From contig NZ_JAMOLN010000022.1 in NCBI RefSeq assembly GCF_024448165.1, positions 1 through 64,000 on the forward strand: a DNA stretch of 64,000 nt, given 5' to 3'. Source of the DNA: Streptomyces longispororuber. GTDB taxonomy: Bacteria > Actinomycetota > Actinomycetes > Streptomycetales > Streptomycetaceae. Of this stretch, positions 60,890-64,000 are shown in pieces. The translations under genes and the position numbers were made by a program. The notes beneath the pieces are model-generated. The model had not been told where the DNA came from and made no database searches. It saw nothing but the letters and a program-made list of their open reading frames with translations. The first letter of the stretch is position 1, and each line of letters begins with the position of its first letter.

Positions 60890-61729
60890 TTACCCGAAGC
60901 CGGGCTGCGGCAGCCCCTGGCCCGCGCCGGGGAACACCAGCAGCGAGCCTTCCAGGGCGGTCGGCCGCTCCAGGCCGATCCGGGCCGACGAGACGTACAG
61001 GTCACGCAGGTCGGAGCCCCCGAAGGCGCAGGCCGTCGGACGGCGCACGGGCAGCGGGACGACCCGGTCGAGCGCGCCGGACGGCGTGTAGCGGCGCAGC
61101 GCCCCGCCGTCCCACAGGGCGACCCACACACAGCCGTCGGCATCGACCGTGAGGCCGTCGGGGAAGCCCGCGCCCTCTTCCACGGACGCCAACTCCCTTC
61201 GCCCGACCACGTGTTCGCCGTCCACGTCGAAGACGTCGATGCGCCGCGTCGGGGTGTCGACGTAGTACATGCGCTTCCCGTCGGGGCTCCAGCCCGTGCC
61301 GTTCGAGACGGTGACGTCGTCGAGGACGGTGGTGGCCGTGCCGTCCGGGGCGAGGCGGATCAGGTTGCCGCCGCCGGGCGTCTCGTCGTACGCCATCGAG
61401 CCCGCCCAGAGCGATCCGTCGGGCGCGACCGCCGCATCGTTGCCCCGGCGGCCGGGGACGGGGTCGCGGTGCAGCCAGCCGAAGGTGCCGTCGGGCGCGT
61501 AACTGCCCACGCCGTCGCGGAGGTTGACGACCAGGCCGCCGTCCGTGCGCGGTTTCGCGGCACCCACGTGCTGCTCGGTGGCCAGCACCGTGCGGCGGCC
61601 GCTGCCGGGTTCGTACGTGTGGACGCGCGAGCCGAGGATGTCGACCCAGATCAGCCGGCCGCCGGCCGGGTCCCAGGTCGGGCCCTCACCGAGCTCGGCG
61701 GACTCGCGCACCGCCTGCTCGGCCCTCAC
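60890..61729 (-). CDS. SMP-30/gluconolactonase-family sugar lactonase
   Basis: A 279-residue six-blade propeller that opens aldonolactones. Metal ligands are Glu in LGEGPTWD, Asn in TVSNGTGWSPDG and Asp in GFPDGLTVDADG. The GTG start overlaps the iclR stop (GTGA), so regulator and enzyme are one unit. It fits between the zinc dehydrogenase (44809) and the acid-sugar dehydratase (43655) in an oxidative aldose pathway. Confidence 0.92.
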   Translation of the reverse strand: MRAEQAVRESAELGEGPTWDPAGGRLIWVDILGSRVHTYEPGSGRRTVLATEQHVGAAKPRTDGGLVVNLRDGVGSYAPDGTFGWLHRDPVPGRRGNDAAVAPDGSLWAGSMAYDETPGGGNLIRLAPDGTATTVLDDVTVSNGTGWSPDGKRMYYVDTPTRRIDVFDVDGEHVVGRRELASVEEGAGFPDGLTVDADGCVWVALWDGGALRRYTPSGALDRVVPLPVRRPTACAFGGSDLRDLYVSSARIGLERPTALEGSLLVFPGAGQGLPQPGFG

Positions 61730-62499
61730 GGCGTGCCCCGGTGGCCGAGCCGCTCGGACAGGTCGGCGGCGCCCTTGGCGGCGAGCTGGGCGAGCTCGTC
61801 CTCGCGGGCGTCGCTCCAGCGGATCATCGGCACGGAGATGGAGAGCGCGGCGACGACCCGGTTGGTGCGGTCGCGGACGGGCGCGGCGACACACGACACG
61901 TCCGTGTTCGACTCTCGGCTCTCCACGGCGATGCCGCGCTCGCGGATGCCGGACAGGTGGGTGCGCAGATCGGCCGGGTCGGTGATCGAGTTCGCCGTCA
62001 TGGCGATCAGGTCGGCGTCGTCCGGGATCCGCGCGGCCAGCTCGGTCTCGGGCAGCGACGCGAGGAGCATCTTGCCGACCGAGGTGCAGTGCGCGGGCAG
62101 CCGGCGGCCCGCGGCGGAGACCATGCGCACCGCGTGGGTGGAGTCGACCTTCGCGATGTAGATGACGTCGGTGCCCTCCAGGATCGCGACGTGCACCGTC
62201 TCGTCGCAGGTCTCGGCGACGGTCCTGGCGACCTGCTGCCCCTCCGCGGCGAGGTCGAGCTGCTCCGCGTACCGGCTGCCGAGCTGGTACGGGCGCACCC
62301 CCAGGCGGTAGCGGCCGGGCTGGCCGGGGACCTGGACGATGTACGAACGGGCGGCGAGCGTGGTGACGAGCTCGTGGACCGTGGTGCGCGGGAGCTGTAG
62401 CTTGCGGACGATGTCGGGGGCGGACAGCGTGCCGTCCCCGTCCAGGAAGAGCTCCAGTATGTCCAGAGCCCGGGTCACGGCGGGTACGAGGCGTCCCAC
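61726..62499 (-). CDS. IclR-family transcriptional regulator of the sugar locus
   Basis: A 257-residue regulator. The N-terminal winged helix is ALDILELFLDGDGTLSAPDIVRKLQLPRTTVHELVTTLA (key residues L, S, L, P, T, V, H, L). The C-terminal GAF-like IclR domain has RMVSAAGRRLPAHCTSVGKMLLASL. The GTG start at 62499 follows GGAGGGGG; the longer frame crosses the operator. A 10-bp perfect inverted repeat and GTTCGATATTTC lie just upstream, pointing to autoregulation. The same motif precedes three other sugar units here, so it is the likely local repressor. Confidence 0.92.
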   Translation of the reverse strand: MGRLVPAVTRALDILELFLDGDGTLSAPDIVRKLQLPRTTVHELVTTLAARSYIVQVPGQPGRYRLGVRPYQLGSRYAEQLDLAAEGQQVARTVAETCDETVHVAILEGTDVIYIAKVDSTHAVRMVSAAGRRLPAHCTSVGKMLLASLPETELAARIPDDADLIAMTANSITDPADLRTHLSGIRERGIAVESRESNTDVSCVAAPVRDRTNRVVAALSISVPMIRWSDAREDELAQLAAKGAADLSERLGHRGTP

Positions 62500-62513
62500 G
62501 ACCGGCCCCCTCC

Positions 62514-62557
62514 CTATGTTCGATATTTCAACAGACGGTCGGTATCGCGAACATAGG
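62514..62557 (-). promoter_or_regulatory. iclR promoter/operator
   Basis: CCTATGTTCG (62514-62523) and CGAACATAGG (62548-62557) are perfect inverted arms 24 bases apart. GTTCGATATTTC (62518-62529) matches the operators at 43624, 45870 and 60655. Confidence 0.65.
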
Positions 62558-62634
62558 CTACGCACAGTGGGGTTGAGCGGGCAATGGGGTGGCGAAAGCC
62601 CCAGGTCCCGGCGGTCCGAGCGGTGGCCGGCCGG

Positions 62635-63867
62635 TCAGGGCGGCCCCAGTTCGCCGCGGAGCCGGCGGGCCCGCAGCACCAGTTCCAGCTCGAAGCGGCG
62701 GTCCGGGTCGTCCACCTCGTCGCCCCACAGCTCGCGGATCTGGCGGAGCCGGTAGCGGACGGTCTGCGGGTGGACGCCGAGCCGGGCGGCGACCTCGGGG
62801 GCGCCGCCGCGGGTCTCCAGCCAGGCCAGCAGCGTCTCGGCGAGCCGGCGGGCGTGGGTGGGGCCGCAGTGTCCGAGGGGGGCGAGGGCCCGCCGGGCGA
62901 GGTCGTCGACGAGTTCCTCGGGCTGGAGCAGGACGAGGGCCTGGGTGTGCTCGGTGCAGCGCAGCACCCCGGCGGCGGGTAAGAGGTCGCGCTCCATGAG
63001 GGTGACGGCCGCCTCGGCCCAGCGCAGCGACTTCGCGGCCTCGGCCAGGGCGACGGCCGGGCCGACGGCGCCGGTCCAGCCGGACAGGGCGCGGCGCAGC
63101 AGTTCGGGGCGGCCCGCCGCGTCGGGGTCGGGGACGACGAGGCGGGGGCGCTCCGTCTCCATGTCGAGCAGCACGTCGGGGCCGACCGCGGGGGCGACCG
63201 CGTCCCGCGCGGGCCGCAGCAGCACACCGACGGCGACCCGGTCGGGCACCGGCCAGCCGATCCGGGCGGCCCGCTCGGTGAGGGCCTTGACCGGGTCGGG
63301 CGGGGCGACGGCGGGCTGGCCCTCCAGGAGCAGGGCCATCAGTTTGCGCTGCTGGCGCAGCCGTTCCCCGGCCTGCCGGGCGGCGGCCTCCGCGTAGCCG
63401 CGGACCGACTGGTCGACGAGGCCGTCGAGGTACTCGTAGCCGGATTCGGCGAGTTCGTACATGGCGGGTGGCGGGATGCGCAGGCGCTGGCCGATGTCGG
63501 CGAGGCGGCGCCAGGCGAGTTTCACGCCGAGCCGGTACATCGCCTGGAGCGCGTCGAGGCTGCGGCCGTGCAGGCTCTGTCCGCGTCCGAACTCCTGGAA
63601 GACGGACGGAGGTTGTCCCTCGGTCACGGTGCTGCCGGAGACGTCGGTGAGGCGCCGGACGAAGCCCTCGATGGCGCGCCGGATGCCGACCAGGGCCATC
63701 GGCTCGCCCGACTCGTCGAGGATCAGCGGCAGTTGGGGGTACTCACGGCGGATCTCGTCGAGGATGTCCTCGGCGAGCCGGGGCGCCTCCTCCATGGCGA
63801 GCGCGGCGAACTGCTTGACCTGGAGGCGCGGCACGTCGCACCAGGCGGATCGTGTCGTGGCGGGCAC
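62635..63867 (-). CDS. PucR-family transcriptional regulator
   Basis: A 410-residue regulator. The C-terminal helix-turn-helix GGAPEVAARLGVHPQTVRYRLRQI (key residues A, A, L, V, H, T, V, Y, R) is of the PucR/CdaR type. The middle has a degenerate GGDEF-like domain, and the N-terminal 170 residues are helical (RsbR-like). It has the same overall architecture as FasR at 28373 but a different regulon is expected. The GTG start at 63867 lies three bases after the stop of the next upstream gene, so they are cotranscribed. Confidence 0.88.
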   Translation of the reverse strand: MPATTRSAWCDVPRLQVKQFAALAMEEAPRLAEDILDEIRREYPQLPLILDESGEPMALVGIRRAIEGFVRRLTDVSGSTVTEGQPPSVFQEFGRGQSLHGRSLDALQAMYRLGVKLAWRRLADIGQRLRIPPPAMYELAESGYEYLDGLVDQSVRGYAEAAARQAGERLRQQRKLMALLLEGQPAVAPPDPVKALTERAARIGWPVPDRVAVGVLLRPARDAVAPAVGPDVLLDMETERPRLVVPDPDAAGRPELLRRALSGWTGAVGPAVALAEAAKSLRWAEAAVTLMERDLLPAAGVLRCTEHTQALVLLQPEELVDDLARRALAPLGHCGPTHARRLAETLLAWLETRGGAPEVAARLGVHPQTVRYRLRQIRELWGDEVDDPDRRFELELVLRARRLRGELGPP

Positions 63868-63870
63868 GGC

Positions 63871-64000
63871 TCAGCGCTCCTGCCCGGGCGTCTCGTAGGT
63901 CAGGAGTGGGGTGTTGGGCTGATCGGGCGTGGCGTTGATCAGCGCGAGCACACCGAAGGCCGCGGCGACGGCGAGCGCCGCCCCGGTGGCCGCGCAGAGC
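63871..64000 (-). CDS. Small membrane protein, C-terminal end (DUF2613-like; start outside window)
   Basis: The last 42 codons are visible. One hydrophobic helix (GAALAVAAAFGVLALI) is followed by NATPDQPNTPLLTYETPGQER. The helix plus a short QP-rich tail recalls actinobacterial DUF2613 proteins. With only the end visible this is tentative. It is followed by the PucR-type gene after three bases. Confidence 0.45.
   Translation of the reverse strand, partial: LCAATGAALAVAAAFGVLALINATPDQPNTPLLTYETPGQER

Noticed and set aside
59306..62161. 951-codon plus-strand frame over the arabinan binding protein, lactonase and iclR genes
   Set aside because: It spans three real minus-strand genes and a terminator and has no family features.
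43655..62499. A secondary-metabolite gene cluster
   Set aside because: The aminotransferase and oxidoreductases might suggest one, but there is no synthase, and the genes fit sugar catabolism with a shared operator.

Overview
The window is high-GC actinobacterial chromosome, almost certainly Streptomyces. The evidence is GC-rich third codon positions, many GTG and TTG starts behind GGAGG-like sites, and a core gene order (ter genes, ahpE, DUF3052, aceE, then fasR-fabD-fabH-acpP-fabF, DUF3145) that I remember from S. coelicolor around SCO2365-SCO2400. That comparison is from memory; nothing was searched. I see no tRNA, rRNA, CRISPR array, prophage, insertion sequence or large biosynthetic cluster.

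Layout. 1-8590 is a tellurite-resistance-type (Ter) stress module: a HAD phosphatase (cut by the window start), a large PRTase-TRSP/PRTase-PELOTA fusion, a CitE-like lyase, three TerD-family proteins, a TerA-like protein and a DUF475/TerC-like membrane protein. 8708-12941 holds an AhpE-type peroxiredoxin, DUF3052 and the homodimeric pyruvate dehydrogenase aceE. 13011-17440 holds a potassium channel, two small membrane or secreted proteins and a divergent MFS exporter/TetR pair. 17619-24547 holds two paralogous DUF1023 hydrolases flanking a DUF4429 protein and a NarL-type two-component system, followed by an acyltransferase. Short TACC-N2-GGTA palindromes sit upstream of the kinase gene, just after the regulator gene, and upstream of the second hydrolase. 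24683-28276 carries a MerR/aldo-keto reductase pair, a GNAT, a serine hydrolase and a pirin.

28373-33377 is the type II fatty acid synthase locus with its activator fasR. 33469-43464 is mixed: DUF3145, an SGNH lipoprotein, a mutarotase, a GH3 glucosidase with a slippage-type frameshift, TetR, EI24 and DUF2568 membrane proteins, Ohr, an MDR reductase with a divergent MarR, and a zinc-ribbon membrane protein.

43655-62499 is a sugar-catabolism region. It has an acid-sugar dehydratase plus zinc dehydrogenase, a TIM-barrel protein of unknown role, a ChvE/GguAB-type sugar ABC transporter, a Tat-exported mutarotase, an aminotransferase, and an Rrf2-TauE pair. It ends with an arabinan-type operon (binding protein, two permeases, GH43, GH51) and an IclR regulator with an SMP-30 lactonase. 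A shared GTTCGAYATKTC operator lies 19-35 bases ahead of four transcription units here, including iclR itself. This suggests one local repressor couples arabino-oligosaccharide uptake and hydrolysis to an oxidative route (dehydrogenase, lactonase, dehydratase). 62635-64000 has a PucR-type regulator and the end of a small membrane protein.
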